Below are positions 1 to 5,482 of a stretch of DNA of 6,345 bases, piece by piece; positions within the stretch are counted from its first letter, which is position 1; each line of letters starts with the position of its first letter. Both the position numbers and the translations under genes were made by a program. Under the pieces are notes generated by a model that searched no databases, was not told the origin of the DNA, and worked only from the letters and a program-made list of their open reading frames with translations. The DNA comes from Pseudomonadota bacterium (lineage in GTDB: Bacteria > Bdellovibrionota > Oligoflexia > Oligoflexales > Oligoflexaceae). The stretch is from positions 1-6,345 of the forward strand of contig JAKQGS010000108.1 in the NCBI GenBank assembly GCA_029556045.1, in the 5' to 3' direction.

Positions 1-570
1 GATGGCGAGGAAATCGCTCATTTTGACCAAAGGCAGTTGCGGGAATATCGCAAGAAGTTTGGCATGCTGTTTCAGCACGCCGCCCTGTTTGACAGTCTGA
101 CGGTCGGTGAAAACGTCATGTTTCCCCTGCGGGAGCATACCAACATGTCGTGGCCGCAAATGCTGGCCCGTGCGGAAGAGGTGCTGACCCGCACCGGACT
201 GCCGAATATTCAGCACCGGTTTCCCTCCGAGTTGTCCACCGGGGAAATGAAACGGGTGGGGCTGGCACGGGCCCTGGTGCATCGCCCACGGATTATTTTG
301 TATGACGAGCCCACCACCGGTATGGATCCGCTGGTGTCGGAGATGATCGATGAGCTGATCGTCAAGGTCAGTCGGGAGGAGGAGGATTTGACCTCTATCG
401 TCATTTCCCATGACCTGAAGGCAGCTCTCGAAACGGCGGAAAATGTGATCATGTTATATAAGGGCAAGGTTCAGCAGGCGGGTCCTCCGGAAAGTTTTCG
501 AACCTCCAAAGATCCGGTGATTCGGCAGTTTTTTTCGGGTAGTGTGGAAGGGCCGATGGAGTTTCTTTAG
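1..570 (+). CDS. mlaF: MlaF-like phospholipid ABC transporter ATP-binding protein (5'-truncated)
   Basis: This is the C-terminal 189 residues of an ABC ATPase. The frame is open from base 1, so the gene begins outside the window; the TTG at 37 is not a true start, because it lies inside the conserved core. The part with Walker A is missing. Visible motifs are the Q-loop glutamine (FGMLFQ, residue 25), the signature LSTGE (78-82), Walker B IILYDE (98-103), the D-loop GMDP and the H-loop IVISHD (His 137). The C-terminal RQFFSG..EGPMEF is typical of MlaF/Ttg2A proteins. In that family the ATPase sits on the cytoplasmic face and powers lipid movement by the MlaE permease and the MlaD ring between the outer and inner membranes. 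The MCE gene follows 105 bp downstream on the same strand, supporting an mlaE-F-D operon. The signature has Thr where most ABC proteins have the first Gly of LSGGQ. Confidence 0.93.
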   Translation, partial: DGEEIAHFDQRQLREYRKKFGMLFQHAALFDSLTVGENVMFPLREHTNMSWPQMLARAEEVLTRTGLPNIQHRFPSELSTGEMKRVGLARALVHRPRIILYDEPTTGMDPLVSEMIDELIVKVSREEEDLTSIVISHDLKAALETAENVIMLYKGKVQQAGPPESFRTSKDPVIRQFFSGSVEGPMEFL

Positions 571-675
571 GGTTGAAATCATTGGCAAAATCGTCACCCA
601 CTCAAGGATTGAGGTCAGGTGCCGATGACAGACCGAGGTGTCTGTGCCTCACCCAATATGCAGGGAGCATGCGGG

Positions 676-2097
676 ATGAACAATCTGGGTACCGAGTTTC
701 GGGTCGGGGTCTTTACCCTTTTGGGTTTAGCGGCCACCATTTTTGCGATCTTCGTGGTGAGTCCGAACCTCTTCGAGACCGAAGACAAAAACCGATACCA
801 CACCATCCTCAAGGATGCCGCCGGTATTCTGCCTAAAACGCAGGTCAAAACCAACGGGGTCACCATCGGTAAGGTGGTGACCGTAGAGCTGGATCGCCAC
901 ACCACCAAAGTCACCTTTGAAATCAAAAAAGACGTGGCGATTCCGGAAGGATCCACCGTCGAAGTGCGCACGGTTGGATTTCTTGGGGACAAATTTATCG
1001 AAATTCACCGGGCGGATGGTGAAACCAATCTCCCTCCGGGCAGCCTGATCCCACGCGACGAGGACAAAGCAGATCTCAATGAAGTGATCTCGATGGTGGG
1101 CAATATCGCTACCGATATCAAAAAGGTCACCACAACCCTGGCTAACGTGCTGGGGGAGGAAAAGGGTGAACGCAGTTTGGCCACCATTGTGGAAAACATC
1201 GAAAGAATCTCCTCCGACGCCCGGGATATCCTGGGGGATAACAAAGAGGATGTGCGTAGACTGATCGCTAATCTTAAGACCTTTTCCACCTCACTGAACG
1301 ACGTATTGAAATCGGAAAACCGCGAAAAAGTCGATCGTATTCTGGCGGCTCTCGACGAATCCATGTTGGAAGTCAAGGGAGCAACCAAGAGCATCCGTCT
1401 GGTGGCGGAAAAGGTGGAAAAGGGCGAGGGTACCATGGGCCGCCTGTTTAATGACGACAAAACCCTGGAAGAGTTGGAAGGAGCCATCAAAGAAATCCGT
1501 AGCGTTCTGGCCCCCGCCTCCAAACTGCAGATCGCCGTCGACTATCACGGCGAGGCGCGGCAGGGCAACGAAACCCAGAACTACTTCAACCTCCATTTTC
1601 ACACGCGACCGGACGCCTATTACACACTTGGTTTCACGGACAAGGTGAACGACGTCATTACGACGGAAACGGAAACTTTGCCGGACGGTACCGTGCGGGA
1701 AACCAAAAAGACCGAACGGGCGCTGCGGTTCAACCTGCAGTTTGCCAAACGCTGGTACTGGGCAGCCCTTCGTTTTGGCTTGTTTGAATCAACCGGCGGC
1801 ATTGCCTCGGATCTTTACTTTTGGAAGGATCGCGTGCGGTTGTCGATGGAAGCTTTCGAGTTTGCGGGCAAGGATGATGAGAACCGCGATTTTGCCCACC
1901 TGAAAACCTATGCCAGTGTGCTCTTCTTTAACCATCTCTATGCCATGGCGGGGGTGGATGATTGGACCCGCAAAGATCCCCTCACCGATAAACGGATCAA
2001 AGAGCCGAAATACTTCTTTGGCGCAGGGGTGACCTTCAATGATCAGGATCTCAAGGCTCTCTTTGGGGCTGCGTCGATAGCGGGAGCTGCGAACTAG
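676..2097 (+). CDS. mlaD: MlaD-like MCE-domain protein with long C-terminal beta-rich extension
   Basis: This is a 473-residue MCE protein, the periplasmic lipid-binding subunit of an Mla-type transporter. An N-terminal anchor helix (about 10-28) is followed by one MCE domain (about 38-112) with the typical VGFLGDKFIEI strand. A long helical region (about 132-280) includes GEGTMGRLFNDD, a motif common in this family. A C-terminal domain (about 283-465) is rich in alternating aromatic/polar strands and ends GAGVTFNDQDLKALFG. E. coli MlaD is under 200 residues, so the helical and C-terminal parts are large additions; similar tails are known to me from deltaproteobacterial-type MCE proteins. The ATG at 676 is chosen because AGGGAG (662-667) lies 8 bp upstream and the protein then starts directly with the anchor. 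The frame is open back to a GTG at 619, giving a less likely 19-residue extension. It lies downstream of mlaF and is probably cotranscribed. Confidence 0.92.
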   Translation: MNNLGTEFRVGVFTLLGLAATIFAIFVVSPNLFETEDKNRYHTILKDAAGILPKTQVKTNGVTIGKVVTVELDRHTTKVTFEIKKDVAIPEGSTVEVRTVGFLGDKFIEIHRADGETNLPPGSLIPRDEDKADLNEVISMVGNIATDIKKVTTTLANVLGEEKGERSLATIVENIERISSDARDILGDNKEDVRRLIANLKTFSTSLNDVLKSENREKVDRILAALDESMLEVKGATKSIRLVAEKVEKGEGTMGRLFNDDKTLEELEGAIKEIRSVLAPASKLQIAVDYHGEARQGNETQNYFNLHFHTRPDAYYTLGFTDKVNDVITTETETLPDGTVRETKKTERALRFNLQFAKRWYWAALRFGLFESTGGIASDLYFWKDRVRLSMEAFEFAGKDDENRDFAHLKTYASVLFFNHLYAMAGVDDWTRKDPLTDKRIKEPKYFFGAGVTFNDQDLKALFGAASIAGAAN

Positions 2098-2123
2098 GCG
2101 TTCCCGTGTTCGGGCTGATGTGA

Positions 2124-2339
2124 TCAGGATTCCTGGCTGACGATCTGCGCAGGGTAGCCCGCATCATCAATGATCTTCTTCACGGCTTCTGCCGGTAAAT
2201 CCCCTTCGATAACTCCCTTTTTTTCCCGCAAATCAATCGCGATGGACTTGATGCCCTGATGGCGGGACAGCAATTTTTCAATGCGGGCCACGCAAGAACC
2301 GCAGGACATGCCTTCAATCGACAGGGTGGTTTTGGTCAT
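2124..2339 (-). CDS. copZ: Heavy-metal-associated (HMA) domain protein, CopZ-like copper chaperone
   Basis: This 71-residue protein is a single HMA domain. The metal site is GMSCGSC (Cys13 and Cys16), the CxxC that binds Cu(I) in copper chaperones and in the N-terminal domains of copper P-type ATPases. A typical ferredoxin-like pattern follows, with the second-half motif IDDAGYPAQIV near the end. The frame extends upstream to 2402, but the ATG at 2337-2339 is preferred: AAGGA lies about 7 bases before it and the domain begins right after it. It converges on the MCE gene with 26 bp between stop codons. Its upstream region is the A+T-rich gap shared with the divergent gene at 2586. No copper ATPase or regulator is in the window, so the metal (Cu is most likely) and the partner are inferred from the family. 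Confidence 0.9.
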   Translation of the reverse strand: MTKTTLSIEGMSCGSCVARIEKLLSRHQGIKSIAIDLREKKGVIEGDLPAEAVKKIIDDAGYPAQIVSQES

Positions 2340-2412
2340 AAACTTTCCTTCATAAGGGGGGGCAGCTGTCTTTTTTTTAGGGGAATGAGCTCGGTATGGC
2401 AACTACAACCCG

Positions 2413-2515
2413 GCATTTTCTTAAAAAACCCCAATATTATCATTATTTTAATAAATTATAATATAATAATTTTATTTTATTGACATTCATAATAAAGTTT
2501 TGTATTTTATTAAAA
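2413..2515. other. Strongly A+T-rich intergenic island
   Basis: Almost all bases here are A or T, in sharp contrast to the flanking genes. The island lies between the divergent HMA gene and the gene at 2586. It contains runs such as AATAAATTATAATATAATAA and an inverted repeat AAATTAT (2453-2459) / ATAATTT (2466-2472). It sits directly upstream of, and includes, the -35/-10 pair at 2480-2508, so it could act as an UP element for RNA polymerase alpha subunits or as a site for a nucleoid protein. No reading frame of coding character is seen. Confidence 0.7.
2480..2508 (+). promoter_or_regulatory. Sigma70-type promoter for the gene at 2586
   Basis: A perfect -35 TTGACA (2480-2485) is separated by 17 bp from a -10 TATTTT (2503-2508; 4 of 6 match TATAAT). 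The expected start of transcription is near 2515, giving a 5' leader of about 70 bases before the ATG at 2586. The A+T-rich DNA just upstream would favour a strong promoter. The assignment is from sequence match only. Confidence 0.7.
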
Positions 2516-2532
2516 GACTGACGCACTCAGTC
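2516..2532 (+). promoter_or_regulatory. Inverted repeat at the transcription start: operator or 5' hairpin
   Basis: GACTGA (2516-2521) and TCAGTC (2527-2532) form a perfect 6-bp inverted repeat with a 5-base spacer. It begins about 8 bases after the -10 element, where a repressor would block transcription. Alternatively the RNA would carry a small hairpin at its very 5' end, which can stabilise mRNA. The sequence does not tell these apart. Confidence 0.4.
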
Positions 2533-2585
2533 ACTCTTCCTGAACTGTTGTTGTTAACCGCTGATACGGAAATGGAGCTGCCCAC

Positions 2586-3701
2586 ATGAAAAGAAGATCT
2601 GTCACTCGTCTTGCCCTCGTCTCGTTAGGGGTCGTCACGACCTTACTCTCATCCCACATCGCTTTTGGTAATGAGGCCGCTGTTGCGGGCGAAGCTGCCG
2701 CAGGCAGTGAAGCCGCCGTCGCTGAAGAAACCAAAGCCGAAGTCAAACATGAGATGTTTCAAGCCAATGGTTCTGCCATCATGGTCGATAGCCTTGGTAT
2801 TGAGATCACCCCGCCCGCCGGCTGGGACGTGCGCACCAATTCTCTGGGCATGAGCCTGGTGATGGAAGCTCCTGTCGATAAAAACGCCAAGATTGATTAC
2901 AGCAAACCCACATTTCGTCGCAATATTACCGTGACGACGATGCACGAGGGTTCGCCTATTGACGAAAAAGAAGCGCAGCGGATCAAGGAAAAACTGGTCA
3001 AGGATATTTCCCAGATCGGTGGCATCAGTGATTTTCAGTTGCACGGGGATCATAAGTTCTTCAATTACCGGGGGGAAAACGACGGGTTAATGATTTACTC
3101 GACGTTTGTGATGAACAGCTTTCCCATGATGCAGATGCATGTGTTTGTGTCCGGGTCGAACAACCGCTTTTTGTTGACCTATACTGACCTGGCTGAAAAT
3201 TTTGAAAAAGAAGCCACCTTTGCCGAAGCATGGGCCTCGATTGTCTCGATCAAAGTCACCGGTCATTCTCCGCAACGTTACCGGGATTTGTTGATGTACG
3301 GTGTGCCTGCAGCTGTTGCGATCCTTGTGATTGCCGGTCTGCTTTACCGCCGTCGTCGCAGCATCTACCGTGAGTTTGGGGATGCCGAAAAAGAGCTCCA
3401 TTCTGATGAAGAAGTTTCTGGGAATGATGCTGAACTTCATACGGGCATCGCCGCATTCTCTTCCGTTGAAACTCCGATCTCTGGCTCTTGGGAAGGGTTG
3501 AGCCGCGCGGAGCAACCAGTCAGCGCTGTGGAAGAGTTTGCCGATGCATCCGACAACGAAGTCTCCGAAGCCAGTGGTTTTGGCGGTTTGTTTGCCCGGG
3601 TTACCCGCAAGTCTGACGCCAAGAAGGCTCACCGTGCGGCAAAATCCGAACACTCCAACGTGGTCCCGCTGTCTGGCGTATCCGCCCTCAGCACCTTCTA
3701 A
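2586..3701 (+). CDS. Unrecognised single-pass membrane protein with PsbP/DcrB-like periplasmic domain and acidic cytoplasmic tail
   Basis: I do not recognise a named family for this 371-residue protein. A signal peptide (1-28, ending in HIAFG) is followed by an Ala/Glu-rich linker (about 29-55) with EAAVA-type repeats. A compact domain (about 58-226) reads like the PsbP/Mog1/DcrB (DUF1795) fold: it opens with SLGIEITPPAGWDV and ends with RFLLTYTDLAENFEKEATFAEAW and SIVSIKVTG. A transmembrane helix (about 236-254) precedes RRRR (255-258), so by the positive-inside rule residues 255-371 are cytoplasmic. That tail is Ser/Glu/Ala-rich and probably disordered, turning basic near 338-353. GGAG (2574-2577) lies 8 bp before the ATG. 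It is transcribed alone from the promoter at 2480-2508. An envelope function is inferred from topology only; the fold is judged by pattern, not by search. Confidence 0.85.
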   Translation: MKRRSVTRLALVSLGVVTTLLSSHIAFGNEAAVAGEAAAGSEAAVAEETKAEVKHEMFQANGSAIMVDSLGIEITPPAGWDVRTNSLGMSLVMEAPVDKNAKIDYSKPTFRRNITVTTMHEGSPIDEKEAQRIKEKLVKDISQIGGISDFQLHGDHKFFNYRGENDGLMIYSTFVMNSFPMMQMHVFVSGSNNRFLLTYTDLAENFEKEATFAEAWASIVSIKVTGHSPQRYRDLLMYGVPAAVAILVIAGLLYRRRRSIYREFGDAEKELHSDEEVSGNDAELHTGIAAFSSVETPISGSWEGLSRAEQPVSAVEEFADASDNEVSEASGFGGLFARVTRKSDAKKAHRAAKSEHSNVVPLSGVSALSTF

Positions 3702-3713
3702 TCCTGACGCTGC

Positions 3714-3729
3714 CCCTGGTTTTCCAGGG
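3714..3729 (+). other. Hairpin CCCTGG-TTTT-CCAGGG after the membrane-protein gene
   Basis: A perfect 6-bp stem (3714-3719 with 3724-3729) and a four-T loop start 12 bp after the stop codon at 3701. No T run follows, so it is not a classical intrinsic terminator. It could protect the 3' end of the mRNA or be the first hairpin of a small RNA. Confidence 0.5.
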
Positions 3730-3748
3730 ATAACGCCAGGATCGGTAA

Positions 3749-3801
3749 GGGTGGTTATCGGAAAGAATATTGTAAATCGGTGTTTTTTCCGATAACCATC
3801 C
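3749..3801 (+). repeat. Long near-perfect inverted repeat / RNA hairpin
   Basis: The left arm (3749-3764, GGGTGGTTATCGGAAA) pairs with the right arm (3786-3801, TTTCCGATAACCATCC) over 16 bp with one G-U wobble. Weaker pairing inward, with further G-U pairs, can extend the stem to about 23 bp with a 7-base loop. Neither side is followed by a T run, so it does not look like a terminator in either direction. It lies between two + strand genes and may be a small-RNA element, an mRNA-stability hairpin, or a dispersed palindromic repeat. Confidence 0.75.
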
Positions 3802-3856
3802 CACCTCACCCGCTCCTGATCCGAGTTTATACGTTTCGTATCTGCGCTTTTTTGGA

Positions 3857-3885
3857 CCCCACGGCTGCAAAGCTGTGGGGTTTTT
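3857..3885 (+). terminator. Intrinsic (rho-independent) terminator
   Basis: CCCCACGGCT (3857-3866) and AGCTGTGGGG (3871-3880) pair over 10 bp with one G-U, closed by a GNRA-type GCAA loop and followed at once by TTTTT (3881-3885). The polarity fits the + strand only, because the - strand would have no T run after the stem. It lies about 155 bp after the gene ending at 3701 and 39 bp before the ATG at 3925. It therefore either ends the upstream transcript or a small RNA, or acts inside the leader of the next gene. Confidence 0.85.
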
Positions 3886-3910
3886 ACGTGGGTTCTGCTA
3901 GAAATTTGTT

Positions 3911-3917
3911 GGGGAGG
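3911..3917 (+). promoter_or_regulatory. Strong ribosome binding site for the flavin reductase gene
   Basis: GGGGAGG ends 7 bases before the ATG at 3925. This is the strongest Shine-Dalgarno match in the window and fixes the start of the gene. Confidence 0.8.
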
Positions 3918-3924
3918 TCGAAAT

Positions 3925-4467
3925 ATGAAAACTATGCCCCTGCGCAAAGCGTTCACACTGATTGAACCAGGTCCCGTCGTTCTGGTGACCACCCACGATG
4001 GTAAGCACTCCAATATCATGACCATATCCTGGACCATGGTGGTTGATTTTTCCCCCGTATTTGCCATCACCACCGGACCCTGGAATTATTCGTTTCAGGC
4101 GTTAAAAAAGACCCGGGAGTGTGTGCTGGCGATTCCCACCGTTGACCTTCTGGATGAGGTTGTCGGCATTGGCACATGCTCGGGTGCTGAAACCGACAAG
4201 TTTGAAAAATTTGGGTTAACTCCTGTGAAGAGCAAAAAGGTCAGTGCCCCTTTGATCAAAGAATGCGTTGCCAATATCGAATGCAGGGTCATCGATATGG
4301 TGAAAAAACACAGCATTATCATTCTGGAGGGTGTGGCAGCCTATTATGATGTTAATCGCAGGGAAAAACGCATCCTCCATGCAGTCGGGGACGGGACTTT
4401 TTCCGTGGATGGGCGCAAGTACAATCGTCAGAAGATGATGCAGTCCAAATTGGAGGGGATTATTTAG
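3925..4467 (+). CDS. Flavoredoxin-like flavin reductase family protein (FMN-binding split barrel)
   Basis: This 180-residue protein has the usual length for the flavoredoxin/flavin-reductase family, cytoplasmic proteins that bind FMN non-covalently and pass electrons or reduce flavin with NAD(P)H. Family signatures are PVVLVTT (17-23), NIMTISW (30-36), the NYSFQALKKTRECVLAIPT stretch (54-72), GIGTCSG (81-87) with DKFEKFGLTP (91-100), and APLI.EC..NIEC (108-120). In Desulfovibrio, flavoredoxin has been linked to sulfite/thiosulfate electron transfer; whether that applies here is unknown. The start has a strong ribosome binding site. No clear promoter is visible in the 39 bp between the terminator at 3857-3885 and the ATG, so expression depends on a promoter further upstream or on readthrough. 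It converges on znuA. Confidence 0.9.
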   Translation: MKTMPLRKAFTLIEPGPVVLVTTHDGKHSNIMTISWTMVVDFSPVFAITTGPWNYSFQALKKTRECVLAIPTVDLLDEVVGIGTCSGAETDKFEKFGLTPVKSKKVSAPLIKECVANIECRVIDMVKKHSIIILEGVAAYYDVNRREKRILHAVGDGTFSVDGRKYNRQKMMQSKLEGII

Positions 4468-4473
4468 GGTGGT

Positions 4474-4531
4474 TTCGCTCCGCGCAGAGTGACGGCGGAG
4501 ACGCCGTCGTCCTGACCCTGAGCGGAGCGAA
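4474..4531. repeat. Composite palindromic repeat between convergent genes
   Basis: The outer arms TTCGCTCCGC (4474-4483) and GCGGAGCGAA (4522-4531) are perfect 10-bp complements. Inside them, GACGGCG (4491-4497) and CGCCGTC (4502-4508) form a perfect 7-bp stem with a GAGA loop; CAG/CTG pairing lies between the two stems. The right half, CTGAGCGGAGCGAAG followed by GGATCTC, resembles a palindromic repeat motif that, from memory, is dispersed in many bacterial genomes. It begins 6 bp after the flavin reductase stop codon and fills most of the 85-bp gap to the znuA stop. It may serve as a two-way transcription end or mRNA stabiliser, although neither side has a T run. Confidence 0.8.
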
Positions 4532-4552
4532 GGGGAGGGATCTCAATCGACC

Positions 4553-5482
4553 CTAGGAAGTCCGTCCTGCAATGGTTTCCACCAGAGCCTCATAGAGGTC
4601 ATCGATGCTTTTGATGTCGGGACGACTCCCCACCGCCACCGGTACCACCGCGACCCGCAATCCGGGTACATCCTTGGCGACACGCTCTCCTGCCGCTGGG
4701 CTAAAGAAATTCTCGATCAGCGCCAGATTTACCTTCTGTTCTTTTGCGGCGTGGATCACTTCCATCAGGTGTTTGGCAGACGGGGGAACACCGGGGATCG
4801 GCTCCAGCACCATGACGGTCTCCACACCAAACCGCGCTAAAAAGTAGGTCAGGGTTTTGTGATAGGTGATGACTTTTTTCACTCCCGCTTTTTCGATGCG
4901 GCTCTGCCAGACTTTCACCTTATCCTGTAGCCGTTGCTGCAAGGCTTCGGCTCGTTTGCGGTAGTCCGCTGCATGGGCTGTATCCAGTTCTCCCAGCTTT
5001 TGCGCCATAAGAATGGCAATTTTTCCAGCCCGCACCGGATCAAGGGTGACGTGGGGATTGCCGGCGGGGTGAATATCCCCCTGGGCTCGCGTGACACGAC
5101 CGCTGGGGACGTCCATGGGTTCCACCGTCGGTCCCACTTCCACATAACCGGATTGTCCCGGGGCAATCTTGGGATTGCGGGCTCCCGAAATAACGTTGGG
5201 TAACCAGCCCACCTCCAGCTCCATGCCGATGGCAAACACCACATCAGCGCGGTTCACCTGCATCATCAGGGACGGTTTGGCCTCAAGGGCGTGGGGATCC
5301 TGGTCCCCGCGGCAGAGAAGGCTGGTTTCAACAAGATCGCCACCGACCTCAACGAGGATGGCGTGAAGATCAGCGGTGGTGGCCACCGCTTTAACTTTGG
5401 CCAATGTTGCGGTTGAAAATCCCAGAACAAAAAGGATGCCAGCGATAACGGCGAGCTGGCGCGCCCTTGGATTAAAACGCAT
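4553..5482 (-). CDS. znuA: ZnuA-like zinc/metal ABC transporter substrate-binding protein
   Basis: This 309-residue periplasmic protein of the cluster A-I (TroA/ZnuA) family captures Zn2+ (or Mn2+) and hands it to an ABC permease. A signal peptide covers about 1-28 (cleavage after ATLA). The expected ligands are His64 in DPHALEAKPS, His144 in GNPHVTLDP and His208 in ITYHKTLTYF; an acidic fourth ligand near the C-terminus is probably Asp289. Three histidines favour zinc. The middle helix (about 165-205) linking the two lobes is present. The His-rich loop that many ZnuA proteins carry before the second ligand is absent, being replaced by the short GDIHPAGNPH. The ATG at 5482 lies inside the end of the porin gene (11-bp overlap). 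AGGAG lies 12 bases upstream, rather far, so translational coupling is likely. No znuB or znuC is seen in the window. Confidence 0.93.
   Translation of the reverse strand: MRFNPRARQLAVIAGILFVLGFSTATLAKVKAVATTADLHAILVEVGGDLVETSLLCRGDQDPHALEAKPSLMMQVNRADVVFAIGMELEVGWLPNVISGARNPKIAPGQSGYVEVGPTVEPMDVPSGRVTRAQGDIHPAGNPHVTLDPVRAGKIAILMAQKLGELDTAHAADYRKRAEALQQRLQDKVKVWQSRIEKAGVKKVITYHKTLTYFLARFGVETVMVLEPIPGVPPSAKHLMEVIHAAKEQKVNLALIENFFSPAAGERVAKDVPGLRVAVVPVAVGSRPDIKSIDDLYEALVETIAGRTS

Noticed and set aside
619..675. Upstream GTG/ATG starts for the MCE gene
   Set aside because: The extra 19 residues (MPMTDRGVCASPNMQGACG) do not resemble the family N-terminus, and the ATG at 676 has the better ribosome binding site and starts right at the membrane anchor.
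1005..1523. 172-codon open frame on the - strand inside the MCE gene
   Set aside because: It is the reverse complement of a well-supported MCE gene, and its Ser/Arg/Leu-rich product looks like antisense translation.
2104..2115. CCCG-TGTT-CGGG hairpin between the convergent MCE and HMA genes
   Set aside because: Only four base pairs and no T run on either side; too weak to call a terminator.
2133..2143. Short palindromic-looking CAGGATTCCTG region near the HMA stop codon
   Set aside because: The repeat has a one-base centre and lies in coding sequence at the 3' end of the HMA gene; there is no loop for an RNA hairpin and no sign of function.
2340..2402. N-terminal extension of the HMA protein to the start at 2402
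   Set aside because: The extension (MPYRAHSPKKKTAAPPYEGKF) lies outside the HMA domain, and AAGGA is well placed for the ATG at 2337-2339.
3749..3801. Miniature transposable element ends
   Set aside because: The arms form one hairpin with a short loop, and no flanking target-site duplication is visible.
3702..3924. FMN riboswitch before the flavin reductase gene
   Set aside because: The terminator and the flavin link made this worth checking, but the conserved FMN-aptamer segments (GGGGC...GGGUGAAAUUCCC type) are not there, and flavoredoxins are not usual targets.
3087..4073. Long open frame on the - strand (328 codons)
   Set aside because: It is antisense to most of the membrane-protein gene, runs through the three hairpins and into the flavin reductase gene, and its translation has no recognisable domain. 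It is a shadow frame.
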